Assembly (NCBI GenBank): GCA_014529385.2
Contig: CM043956.1
Span: 66,640,281 to 66,700,280 of the forward strand
Direction of reading: 5' to 3'
DNA length: 60,000 nt
DNA from: Adiantum capillus-veneris
Taxonomy: Eukaryota > Streptophyta > Polypodiopsida > Polypodiales > Pteridaceae
Under the pieces are notes generated by a model. It worked only from the letters and a program-made list of their open reading frames with translations, ran no database searches and had not been told where the DNA came from. Shown one piece after another: positions 31,510 to 43,311 of this stretch. The translations under genes were made by a program, and so were the position numbers. Every line of letters begins with the position of its first letter. The stretch's first letter is position 1.

Positions 31510-32633
31510 TTTCAGGAGTTTTTTGGAGCAAGGGATTGCACATATGTACATACACATGCATGGTGCATCAAATAAAGGATTACCCATTCTCCAAAGCCAG
31601 GTGGTTATGTGGATCCCACATGTGCACACATTTTCACTATTACCAGTACCATTGTGTTTTTCCTATAATAATGAGGAGTTGGTGGCACGTAAAACTTCTC
31701 GAGAAAGCTATCCGCGGGCCGACTACATGAGGTAAGCAGGTGTGTCAGATGGCATCCAGTGGCGTCAGGAGGTCGAATGGGGTCAATACTTGCACGTGGA
31801 TGAGTACGGACACAACGTGGGTGTTTTCTTGTGATAATTATGCAGAAAGGTCATCATGAGGTCCATATTCTGGGGCCACTTCATGTGGTGGCGGGATGCA
31901 TTATTGAAAAAATTTGAGTGTCAGGTTTGCGTATGGATGCAACAGGGTGACAACTATGCACTACGAGGTTAGTTTTTGGCCTGTTCAGGGTCCGTTTGAG
32001 GTCAACTAAAAGGCCAAGTGTGCCCAACTAATAAAGCTAAGTGTGGGAACTGAAAAAACAGAGAGAAGACCAGAAAAAGAGTGGAGAGAAGAGGAGGAAC
32101 AGCCGCAACTATGTTTTTGCTATTTTTGGAGCCTGTTTTGGCCGTAAACTGCTCATCCGAGGTTGGATTTGAGCACTTTGACATTGTAGACTGGGTTTTG
32201 GGCCGTTTCACGTGATGGCATTGTCCATTTTGCCAAATTCCTCATTGTTTTCTACTGTTTTGGCTATGTAAGTTTCTCCTATGAGCGAAGCTTCTACTCC
32301 AGTTTGTGATTGTATCTGGATTATTTTATCCATATTGTGTGAGCTATTTGCCCCATTGGTGTTGGCGCAAGCTCAATTGTATATAAACATCAGAAATTCT
32401 CCTCTTTTGAGATGAGTTTTTGAGTGTGTGTGTGTGTGTGTGTGTGTATCTCTCTGTGTGGAGTTGGCAAACGGATAGTCTCTCTCCTCTCACTCCATAG
32501 GTGTGTTCCCTGTCTCGGCCAGGTGTGTTGTGTAAGCCGAGTGGTGCCCCATAGTGTGTGTGTGTGTGTATCCTTCCAAGAGTGTGTGTCGGGTCATTAT
32601 AGAGGCATTGTGTGTGTTTCCATCCCGCTCACA
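31510..32633 (+). repeat. Gypsy C 5' LTR
   Basis: Aligns with 38748-40573, starting near TCAGGAGTTTTTTGGAGC and ending CATCCCGCTCACA. It contains GT-rich runs at about 32427-32448 and a TATATAAACATCAG box at about 32380, a plausible core promoter. The terminal TG is degraded in both copies. Confidence 0.88.
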
Positions 32634-32636
32634 TTC

Positions 32637-32655
32637 TTTTGGCGCCCCCCAGAGA
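32637..32655 (+). promoter_or_regulatory. Gypsy C primer binding site
   Basis: TTTTGGCGCCCCCCAGAGA follows the LTR after three bases. It has the TGGCGCC core shared with element E, typical of Tat-type and related gypsy elements. Confidence 0.7.
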
Positions 32656-33627
32656 GGATCTTCTTCGAGTACCTTCTGCTTCGAGCTTCAAGCTTCGAGA
32701 TTCGTGATTACAGGTTGCAGAGTACAAGTTACAGGTTACAAGTTACAGGGATAGGTACAAGTATAGGTGATTCACAGAGGTACAAGTAGCTGGAGTACAG
32801 TGATATACTAGCAGTGGTGTCACTTGCAGTTGTTGTGGGTATGCATCATTTGGCGCCTGTTTGAGCGCATTGTCTACTGGATTGTACGTTACTTGTGGAA
32901 ACTGCCATTGTACACCTTTGTGGAGCCATACTTGGTTTTATTTGGCAATCCCAGCCATTTCTGAGACTTGGTCTGGAAGATAGTCATTTCTAAGACTTGA
33001 CTATACGAGATTTGCATAAGCCTTCGTGTGAGGGTCGATAGCGTGAGGTTTTATTGAGCTGGGGGATTCTCAAATGTGGAGATCCTTTCGGTGATACAGG
33101 TAGCTGGAGCACCCTTTTGGTGACCTCGCCATAGGCTATGTACTACTGAGTCCTACTTGATGCTCGGGTTCTATTGTTGGCAATTTATACATACATATAC
33201 AATCATTATTTTGGGTTCTTACTGCTCTACTTCTGGGGAAACTCTGCCAAAATTTTTCCAAGTTATGATGGCTGGTTTTTTGGTTTTTTAAGCCATTTAT
33301 GTTGTTATGCTGCTAAAATTTTGGCAAAGTTAGAGGATAAGTCAGGTGTGCCTTCTTGGAATCTACATGGATGGCTTTTAATGGATAATCACGACGGACC
33401 TCGGTTCATTCCTTTTCATTTAACTCAGAGAATCCAGATAATTGTTCATGTGTCCAGAAAGGTTTTTTTCCAGTAGCGCATAGTCTTTATGTTCGGGCCA
33501 AGACGGTTACGAGAGATCCTGCAATGTCCTTTGCCTGTTGTAATTCCGATGATCAACTATGAAAACTCATTTGATGTGCATGTGTTTGTCCTTATCTAAA
33601 GTTGAGCTCCATTGAAGTTTCTGGGAA
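32656..33627 (+). other. Gypsy C leader
   Basis: Untranslated leader with a short irregular repeat of TACAAGTTACAGG between about 32705 and 32800. A frame at 33174-33476 has no gag-like content and is not credited. Confidence 0.5.
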
Positions 33628-35598
33628 TTGAGTCAGTCAAAAGTTTTGGATTTTTTCACGTGTGTTCGAAGGGGTTCTTACATCATTGAAACTTGGGTAT
33701 CCATGGCTTTCTCTTATCCGGAGTTTCATGGAAGAAGTGATGAAGATGTGGAAGAATTTTTGAAAAAGATAGAGGTTGCCTGCATTAGCAACCAGATCCA
33801 TGACCCAGCACAGGTGTTACGTCTTCTCCAGATTTGTTTGAAGAGTGATGCACGAGTTTGGTCCAAGGCATTTGAAGAGGAGTTGCGTATGGCTGATCCA
33901 CCTGTAAGATTGAGTTGGGACAATCTAAGGCATGGATTGGAAATGGAGTTTGTGAAGATAGAAGATCCTAACAAAGTGTGGCAAGAAGTACAATCTTTAG
34001 TGCAAAAGGAAGGTGAGCCAGTAGATGCGTACATACGAAAGTTTTCATTGGCATGGGAGCGAATGTGCAAGGCCTTAGCACCACAAGTACCCCCGCCTGA
34101 CATGATGAACAAGGGCAGGTTCTTGGCTGGCCTTTGGGAGAATATACGTTGGAGAGTGGAGCTAAAGAAGCCTAGGACATATGAAGATGCACTAGAGGTA
34201 GCAAGGAGCAAAGAGTGGAAGTTGAGGAAAATAAGCCAGCTAGAGGTGGAGTCTTTGCCCATGAGGTCTGAATTTCAGCCTATGCATTCTTTGCAAGGTT
34301 GCATGCAAGCGGTTCATCATGAACCAGTGGTTACTGTTACTCCTTAGGTTATGCCAGCAGTGGTCACTACAGCAGTGCAAGATGATGGGCTAAGGCAAGA
34401 CATGAGGCAAGTGGTAGATTTAATGAAGAATCTTAGCCTAAACATGCTAGGTCAAGTGGGAAATAATCGAGGTCGAGGGAGGTTAGAAAATCAGCCATGA
34501 GGTGAAGAAAGACCTAGGAATGGTGTTAGACAAAGCAATGGTAGGTTTTGGAGGCAAACGCCCACATGTTATGATTGTGGAGAGTTGGGACACATCAGCC
34601 CGCAATGTGATAAGCCACCAAGGATGGGGGGAGACATGTATCCATTGCCAAGACATGTGCTAACTAGGTCCAATGATTATGGCATTGAAATTAAGGGAGA
34701 GGAAGGAACCAGTGGATTAACCTAGGAGGAAAAGGGAAAGACAAAAGTCATAAGTGTGGTCACCTTGGAGAAGGCATCAAATCTAGAGGATACATTAGTG
34801 ATGCCTATTGGGAAGAGGACCACAGACCCAATGGAGAAAGAGCCAGAGAGAGGTTCAGTGAAGGTGTTGGCAATGGATGAGCTACCAGACATTTTCCCAA
34901 TAGTAGATGTGTGGCACAAAAGAAAAAAATTGGGACAAGGTTATGTTGATGGTGGAGCCCAAATATGTGTCATAACACACTCATGCGTTCACGAGATGGG
35001 TCTTACAGTGACTGGGGTGTCAGGCTTTCGGATCAGATTGGCAAACCATCAAAAAGTAAAATGTTTGGGTGTTGTAAAGAGCTTAGAAGTGGAAGCATAT
35101 GATGCAAAGGCAGTGGTTGATTTTAATGTGATGCCAGCAGGGTTGGGAGCATTTCCTATTATATTGGTCAGACCATGGTTACGTGCAGTAGGAGCTGTTC
35201 AAGATTGGAGACGTGGTACGATTAGCCTCTATGGAAAGACAGGTGCCAAGAAGCTATATAATATGGACACAAGGAAACGATTGGAGGATCTCTATGAAGA
35301 TGAGGATGAGTCTAGTGATGAAGACTATTCCACAGTGTCTCACGAGGATAGTGATAGTACTACCAGCAATGATGAGGATGCTGATGTTGCATTTCTTTTG
35401 ATGGACAAAGGAATCCAGGAGTCTGGTGTAGTCACATTTACAAACGAGGTTGAAGATGAAAGTGAAGAGCCTTATGAAGTGATTGAAGGGCTGATGCAAA
35501 CCAAGGTTGAGTTCTCAAAGAAGCAGGAATTGATGACACAAATGATCAGTAGACCTCTCAGCTATGGAGAAGGAGATATATTTGCACATGCTGGCTAG
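33628..35598 (+). pseudogene. Gypsy C gag-protease, broken
   Basis: One frame is interrupted by TAG 34345, TGA 34498 and TAG 34723. Gag homology covers 33700-34250 (YPEFHGRSDEDVEEFLKKIE; GEPVDAYIRKFSLAWERM). A single zinc knuckle, CYDCGELGHISPQC, lies at about 34570. The protease has YVDGGAQICVI (about 34945), again D-G-G-A as in element E. An acidic tail precedes the RT, which begins in another frame. Three stops are compatible with CAG-to-TAG or CGA-to-TGA changes. Confidence 0.85.
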
Positions 35599-38500
35599 TT
35601 TTCCTGATTTGTTCATTACTTCATATGAAAAGATGCATATAGAGCTGAAAGAAGGTGCTAAACCAGTGCGGCAAAGGCTAAGAAGGATGGGTCAAGAGCA
35701 AATGGAAGCCTTGGAGGAAGAGGTGGACAAGTTATTGAAGGCAGGGTGCATAGTCCCTGTGGAGACCACAGAATGGGTGAGTCCAGTAGTAGTCAGTCCA
35801 AACAAGGATGGAAAGTGGAGGATTTGTGTAGATTTCAAGCCCTTAAATGCAGCCACTAAGAAGAACCCAAATCCTCTTCCATTTATCGATCAGATCTTGG
35901 ATTCAGTGGGGCAGGTTATGAGAGGTACAGTGTGTGTGATGGTTTTTCAGGCTATTTTCAATTGAAGATTTCTCTTAAAGACCGAATAAAGATAACTTTC
36001 ATTACGCCATGGGGCTGCTATTGCTACACGGTATTGCCATTTGGGTTGTCAAATGGACCATCTTTCTATCAAGAGAGAGCAAATTGGATATTGGCACCAT
36101 TCATTGGTAGTTGTGTTAAAGCTTTTATGGATGACTTCTGTGTCTATAGAAGTAGGGCTGAACACCATGAGAAGTTGGAGATGGTATTGGCTCGATATGA
36201 TGAATTTGGAGGACAACTAAATCCAAAGAAATGTCATCTAGCACAGCCAAGGGTGAAGTTATTGGGCCACATGGTGTCAAAAATTGGCATTGAGGCTTAT
36301 CCGGACGAGGTTAAGTCTAATATTCTTCTTCTATCACCTATGAGTACAAAGCAATTGGCAACCTTTATACACAAAGTGAAGTACATGGCACGGTTTATTC
36401 CATTGTCTTCACAACTCCTTTATCCATTACAACAAGTGGCAAAGCATGATTCATTGCAATGGGATGACAAGTGTGAAGAAGTGTTAGGGGGGTTGTCAGC
36501 CATGTAGGCTCCTGATTGGGAGAAAGTTTTTTATGTAAATCCATCAGTAGGGGATGATTCCATTGGAGCCATGCTATTGTAAAAGGGGAAGGGCAGCCAT
36601 TATACGAGGCCAGTGTATTGTGCAAGTCGAGTGAAGTTGGTAGCAGATAGAAAATTCTCGGAACTAGAGCTAGTGATGGCCAGTGTAATATTTGCTTGTC
36701 GACGATTTCGTCATTACTTGCTACCACAACCTTTTGTTTTCTTGATGAGTTACGCATTTTTGCCAGAGTTAATTAATGGCACTAACATGCCAAATGTGGT
36801 AAAGAAATGGGTAATAGAGCTGCAAGAGTTTGAGTTCTCTTTTCTAGTGGAAGACAGTACAAGGGCTACCCTAGCTGATTTGTTGACTTACAAGGAGAAT
36901 CCCCTTCTTGTTAAGGAAGAGGTGGTGAGAAAAGTAGTTGAAGAAGTGCCACATATCAGCAATGCACAAGTGTTGTTCTTTGATGGCTCATACAGAAAGA
37001 GCCATGATGCGGCTTCAGGGGGTATAGCACTTTATGATCGAAAGGGGAAGCTAGTATGCAAGAGCGGGTTCAAATTGGATGCACATAGTAACAATGAGGC
37101 TGAATATGCTACTTTGGAAGACGGATTACACATTTGTTTGAAGTATGGGATTAGAAGGTTGAGCATAAAAGGTGATGCCTTGTTGGTTGTGAAGCAAGTG
37201 CTCAATGTGTGGAAGAGCAAGAACACCTCATTGAAGGAAATGTGTTTCAAAATTAAAGGCCTGTTAAAAATTTTTGAAGCATGGAGCATCAGACACATTG
37301 AAAGTGCTCTAAATGGAGAGGCACATGAAGCAGCTCAAAGCATGATTGGGGAGCTATTTGTGTTGAGGACCAATTTACCTCTTTATCATGGCCGAGAAAT
37401 TTTGGCTCAAGAAGAGGAGTTTTTGCTAACACGAATCATTCGGAAGGACATTCAGAAGTCTTAGAAGTATGGCTTTGTGCGTAGAGCATACAGGTACAAA
37501 TTGATTGGTGATGTCTTGTACATGAAAGGGGCTGATCTTGTGTTGAGACGTGTACCTTGGCGAGAGGAGCTTTACAGAGTGTTGGAAGAGAATCATGAAG
37601 GTGCATGTGGCGGCCATTTTGCTCTAAAGATCACCTTACACAAGATCTTGCAAGAGGGGTATGTATGGCCTAGTTTGCACAAGGATGTTCACCATTGGTA
37701 TAGGTCTTGCAATAGGTGTCAAGCATTTGGGAAGAGAGTGTTGAAGCCAGAGCTACGAAAAACCATTATGGAGTTTGATGTGTTTGAAAAGTGGGGGATT
37801 GATGCAATCGGCCCGTTACCTATCACAAGCAGGGGCAAAAGCTATATTTTGACTGCAATGGACTATCTCTCTAGATGGGCAAAGGCTATAGTAGTAAAAC
37901 AAATCACTGCAAAGGATGTGGCAAAATTTGTGTATGATGAAATATATTGCAAGTTTGGGGTGCCATTAGAGCTACTTTCAGATAAGGGGCCAGGATTTAG
38001 AGCTAAACTGCTAGATTTTTTATGCGCAAAGATGAAGATTAGGCACCAGCATACCACTCCTTATTACCCGCAGTGTAATGGCTTAAATGAAAGGTTCAAT
38101 GGTGAGTTGGTACAAATTCTTTCAAAAGTAACAGAGCACCAAGGAAAGGATTGGGATTTGGAATTGCCTAGTGCATTATGGGCTTACCGTACTTCGATGA
38201 AGACAGGTACATGGTTTACTCCATTTCATTTTTGTATATGGAAAGGAAGCACTATTGCCTATGGAGGTAGAGTTTCCTGCAGTCAAGATGCTAGAGAAGT
38301 TGCTTGGGCCGCCTAGTGATGCATTCAAAGAGAGGCTCTTATAGTTATAAGAGGTTTAGCTGGATAGGATGAGTGCATTGGAACATTATGGGCAGATGCA
38401 AGATAGGACTTTGGCAAAGATAAATGAAAAGGTCAACAGTAAGCTGGACAACACCTTCCAAAAGAAGTTTCAAATTAAGTGGGAAGGCCCTTTCAAGGTA

Positions 38501-38719
38501 GTGGAGTGTTTTTCGAATGGTACATATCATCTGGCCAACCGGGATGGGATTTTACATAAGTCAAGGGTAAATGGTTTGCGTCTTCAATTATATCATGCAA
38601 GGTTGATGATGGTGGAGCAAGATGAGCTATCTGTAGAACAAGTAATGTCTGTGAGGGATGAGGAGACTTGTGATGCGGCGAGTCTCATATCTCTTTTTGC
38701 TGCTGCTGCTCATGAATGA
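35564..38719 (+). pseudogene. Gypsy C pol: RT, two RNase H, integrase
   Basis: RT starts in a shifted frame (35564-35965: GCIVPVETTEWVSPVVV; DGKWRICVDFKPLN). It continues in the gag frame from 35932 (FITPWGCYCYTVLPFGLSNG) with the catalytic box FMDDFCVY (about 36127). The RT-linked RNase H follows stops at 36505 and 36580 (FSELELVMASVIFACRRFRH). The second RNase H has VLFFDGSYRK (about 36976) and NNEAEYATLEDGL. After a stop at 37462 comes integrase, with HHCC (CNRCQAFGK), WGIDAIGPL, LLSDKGPGF and NGLNERFNGEL supplying D, D and E. A frameshift near 38250 separates the integrase C-terminus (38369-38719, WEGPFKVVECFSNGTYHLAN). Confidence 0.9.
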
Positions 38720-38747
38720 TCCAGCAGGCTAGGGGATGGGAAAATTA

Positions 38748-40573
38748 TATCAAGAGTTTTTTGGAGCAAGGGATTGCACATATGTACATATACATGCATG
38801 GTGCATCAAATAAAGGATTGCCCATTTTCCAAAGTCAGGTGGTTACGTGGGTCCCACATGTGTACAGGTAGGACAGCATGTACATAGTGCATCGATTTTC
38901 ACTATTACCAGTACCAGTGTGTTTTTCCTATAATAATGAGGAGTTGGTGGCACGTAAAACTTCTCAAGGAAGCTATCTGCAGGCCGATGACATGAGGTAA
39001 GTAGGTGCGTCAGATGGAATCCAGTGGCATCAGGAGGTCGAATGGGGTCAATACTTGCACGTGGATGAGTACGGACACAACGTGGGTGTTTTCTTGTGAT
39101 AATTATGCATAAAGTTCATCATGAGGACAATATTTTGGGGCCACTTCACATGGTGGCAGGATGCATTATTGGAAAAAGTTGAGTGTCAGGTGTGCGTATG
39201 GATGCAACAGGGTGACAACTATGCACTGTGAGGTCAGCTTTTGGCATGTTCGGGGCCCGGGGGATTCACTCTATATACAAAAGGAGACGCCATGTGCGAG
39301 CGGACAAATTTGATAAAACCCCTATACACGACTCATATTAGGGAATATGACCCCCCTTTCTACGCTTATACAACAATCAATGAAGAAAACTATCATACCC
39401 CTATCTTACATATAATATTAAGGTCTCACATGATCTAACTAAGTAAAACTAGTCAAAATCTGTGTAGCATAATGACTGATAACATACTAAGGAACCACTT
39501 CTGTTGATAACTACATGTACCCTCAATGTGTCTTAGTTTGACTTTCAAACTATGTGCCTGATCAACCTGCACTCTAGCTACTCGTCCCCCCATTCTGACC
39601 CATCCAAAGCCTTTGTAAATCAATTTTTTTATATGCTCCAAATCAACCCTTATCTATGATCGACTTGATGAAAATTTTGATGTGTGACCTGATATAAAAC
39701 TTCCCCAAAATTCATCGGAGTTCTAGTGCACACCTATGACCAATCGTTATAAGTAATCAACCCGGGTTAGTCCCCCCTTATAAATATGATACCCCCTCCC
39801 TTATTTTAATCTTCGGAGATAATTATTGGGGGCCTGCCCCTAACTTATACGCTTATGTAACTTGTAAAAAAAAACACCCCTCCCCTGCACTTACGTGGTG
39901 CGGTAAGTTTTCCATGGTGAATCCCCCAGGGTCCGGGGTCTGTTTGAGGTCAACTAAAAGGCCAAGTGTGCCCAACTAATAAAGCTAAGTGTGGGAACTG
40001 AAAAAATAGAGAGAAGACCAGAAAAAGAGTAGAGAGAAGAGCAGGAACAGTCGCAACTATGTTTTTGCTGTTTTTGGAGCCTGTTTTGGCCGTAAACTGC
40101 TCATCCGAGGTCCGATTTGAGCACTTTGACATTGTAGACTGGGTTTTGGGCCGTTTCAAACGTGATGACATTGTCCATTTTTCCAAATTCCTCACTGTTT
40201 TCTGTTGTTTTGTCTGTGTAAGTTTCTCCTATGAGCTAAGCTTCTGCTCCAGTTTGTGATTGTATTTGGCTTATTTTACCCATACTGTGTGAGCTATTTG
40301 CCCCATTGGTGTTGGCCCAAGCTCAATTGTATATAAACATCAGACATTCTCCTCTTTTGAGCTGAGTTTTTGAGTGTGTGTGTGTGTGTATCTCTCTGTG
40401 TGGAGTGGGCAAACGGATAGTCTCTCTCCTCTCACTCCATAGGTGTGTTCCTTATCTCGGCCAGGTGTGTTGTGTTAGCCGAGTGGTGCCCCATAGTGTG
40501 TGTTTGTATATCCTTCCAAGAGTATGTGTCGGGTCATTATAGAGGCATTGTGTGTGTTTCCATCCCGCTTACA
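38748..40573 (+). repeat. Gypsy C 3' LTR, split by a transposon
   Basis: Matches the 5' LTR on both sides of the insertion at 39260-39926. Without the insertion its length is about 1.15 kb. A TATATAAACATCAG box recurs at about 40330. Confidence 0.88.
39260..39926. mobile_element. 667-bp TIR element in gypsy C LTR
   Basis: It begins GGGGATTCAC and ends GTGAATCCCC, a perfect 10-bp inverted terminus. It is flanked by CGGGGCCCG and CAGGGTCCG, a possible 9-bp target duplication with two mismatches. The uninterrupted 5' LTR has one AGGGTCCG-like copy at this site. A 9-bp TSD would suggest a Mutator-like origin, but this is weak. The interior encodes nothing recognisable. A related end lies at about 3221-3259. 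Confidence 0.75.
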
Positions 40574-43280
40574 ACGATGGATCTGATGGTACACCTGGTG
40601 GCCACTAGATCTATAGCGGAAGCAAACAAAGTGGTTCAGGGTTCATCTAGAGGACGATCTCTCATCACAAAGTGAGTCGAGTTCGAGCCTACTAGCAATG
40701 AGATCTAGTTGCACCTCACAGGGGAAGCGTACTTAACTTATCTAGCGATCCTAAGACCCACCTTCCAAGAGGAGAGAAATCCCGAGTGCCTTTTTCCCCA
40801 TGTTTCAGAGGCACGTACACTTGAGACTTCACCGCTCTAGGGGCAATGAGTAATACTAGTGTCGATTTTATAACACTATGGGGACGAAGAGTTCTCGACC
40901 AATCCGGACCACCCTTCGCATAGGCATTCACAACCTAAGCCAAGCCCCCACTTTCCACTCCCACACTCACACGTCTTTGTGTGTCCTAATTACTACCACA
41001 ATGGTTGTTCAACATATAAGTTCCTTGATTAGGTTCCAATTCACTAGGTTTGTTAAGACAGCCCTTCAACCAGTATTGCAAAGCGGCACCAAGACAGCAA
41101 CTCTAGTAAAAATTATACTCAAAACTTATTCATTAAACTTCCAATGGTCTGGAGGTACAACATCTCCCCTCCAGCGAGAGTTTACTCCTCCCGTTGTCGC
41201 CTAGCTGCCCATACAACTAGGTATGTCCACCGCAAAGAAAGCAAGTCATGGGTAGAGGCCCTAAGCTAGTAACTCTAGCTACTGCCAAATCATCGCGAGC
41301 GGCCCCCTGTGATCAGTAGGGGGATCAGGAGTAGTTCAACATTGGAAATAGAAATGAACATTCCGAGCTAAATTCTCCCTAGCAGACATTCCTTCCTATT
41401 TCAAACACTATATCCATCAACCATTCTTTCCTACTTAGAATTTAATATACAATTGAATTCAAATGCCGAGGTTTTTGTCAGATTTCTCCAACATGTTTAG
41501 GGATATGCTCTTTCCTAACTTATCGTATGCAATGTTAAATTAAACAGCTTGAATAAAAATGTGACCTACCTCCTCCATTTCCTCGTCATTGGCCCGTGAG
41601 ATGGCCGGTACTTGGTCATCCATGGGGGCTTTTCCTTTTCCATTCACGTTGCTTGTTCATGCCTCGCGGTTGTGGGCATCATCGAAGCGAGTTCTCTTTA
41701 TCGGGGCCATTTTGTACTCACTACTTAATTGACAAACTTGGAGAAAAAGAACTAATGTCCGAGAGTACCAGAACAATCAAGATGACAGATTAGAATCATT
41801 GAACAATTCCCTTTATACGAGGGGGTTAGATTTCCTTCAAGACATAGTAATTTATGGATAGTACCTTACTTGTTCTATGGGAATTTGCTCTAAAGTTAAA
41901 TACTTGGTTTAGGTAATTGGGAATTTCAGATTTTACTTAATCAAATTACTAGAGGGATGAATTAGACATGCTCAATCACCTTCCTGATGTGAGTAGAGAG
42001 ATGCAGAATTACCATATGCATAGGTCAAAGGATTTTCCCTTCCTAGTGGATTAATGACGGATTAATTATCCTTAATTACATCCTAATCTATGAATGGATT
42101 GAATATAATTTAATTATTCAAACATTGTGTGGTAATAGGATGAAATTGACCAATTCCACATCATTATCGGCTTGACATTTATTTACTATGATGGCTAGCG
42201 GAAGATTTCTTCTTATTAATCATGCATTATTATATGATTAGGAGAGGTTAATTGCTTGCATAATTAACTATTAGATTAAGAATTATGTAGTAGACTAATG
42301 ATATGGAGAATTAGAGAGCAGATATTGAGTAATTTAGCTATGATTAAGCATAATTGTTGCGAGATTAGGAGAATGATAGAGAGATTTACAGCAAGGCATG
42401 AAATAAATTGATATTACCGTGAGTAGGGGCTGAAATCTACTCGAATTTGTGATCCAATGGAGTCCTCGGGATGAGAATCAGGCAGCACTTCCCTCCTTTG
42501 CTTCTTCTCCAAAAACTATGTGCCGACAGCACCTCCCCAAGGTGTGTGTGTAAGTGTGTGTGTGTTACTGAGTGAGTGTGTGAGCATATGTGTGTGTGTG
42601 TGAGCACACTCTTAAATAGGCCCTCCCATGCTGAAAATCGACCTTGCTTACTATATGCATCTGAGAGCTACTCAACTCATGCATGGCAAGTCCAGTTACA
42701 TGCCTAGCAAGTGTCCAATTAGCTAGTGTAACTGGCTCTCACACTCTCTCTCAAGCATGGTAACTCTCCCACAACTCCCTAGTGATAAGAGGGTTCCCCC
42801 TAGCTACTAAAGCAAGCTCTGAGGGTCCTGGGACTTGTTCCCACACAGCCTCGAGCCCCGGTGCCTCCTGAACAGCCTTAGGAAATTTTGGTTTTAGGCT
42901 AAAACCCGGCTAAAACGGGCCATACGAGTCAGAATTTAGTGCCATAAATTGCTATACTAAGCTCTAAATAAGGTGTATCTATTCGAGTATCTGCCATATT
43001 TAGCAGCCCCCAGGGTACGAAAATGCATTTTTTTCAAATTTGGGATACGAGTACAGTTTTTCGAGATGGTCAAAACTAGACGAGTTGGGTGACCAAAAAC
43101 ATACTATTTTTAGAAAATTTTCAAAAAAAAAAATTAATTCACATTTGGAAGCTTTATAAAATTCTAAACATCATGGCACTGACAGAATTTGCAAAACTAC
43201 TAAAAATTATTAACTTTTTCCATTATTTTCATTCCACGGTACAATGGTGCTCTTTTTTGGCCGGGGTCAGAGACCTTACA
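40574..43280 (-). repeat. Probable 3' LTR region of gypsy D
   Basis: On the minus strand, just past the gypsy D coding end, CACGTTGGGGAGGT (a polypurine-like tract) is followed at 43280 by TGTAAGGTCTCTGACC, a good LTR start. The rest, down to the gypsy C boundary, has no genes, includes GT-rich runs (42540-42602), and looks like a long, possibly truncated LTR into which gypsy C inserted. No second copy is in the window, so the lower limit is unproven. Confidence 0.5.
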
Positions 43281-43311
43281 ACCTCCCCAACGTGAAGAAT
43301 TTGAGATATCC

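Larger units (their letters stand above)
31510..40573 (+). mobile_element. Gypsy C: Tat-like Ty3/gypsy retrotransposon
   Basis: Two LTRs of about 1.12-1.15 kb (31510-32633 and 38748-40573, the latter split by a transposon) enclose a PBS, gag-protease, RT, two RNase H domains, integrase and a polypurine tract (AGGGGATGGGAAAA, about 38731). RT before integrase defines Ty3/gypsy. The second RNase H after the RT-linked one points to the Tat lineage. Flanks ACGGT (left) and ACGAT (right of 40573) may be a diverged 5-bp TSD. The coding region carries six in-frame stops and several frameshifts, so it is inactive. Confidence 0.92.

Noticed and set aside
42540-42602. GT-rich run as a regulatory or telomere-like signal
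   Set aside because: An ordinary microsatellite; no telomere repeat (TTTAGGG) is present.
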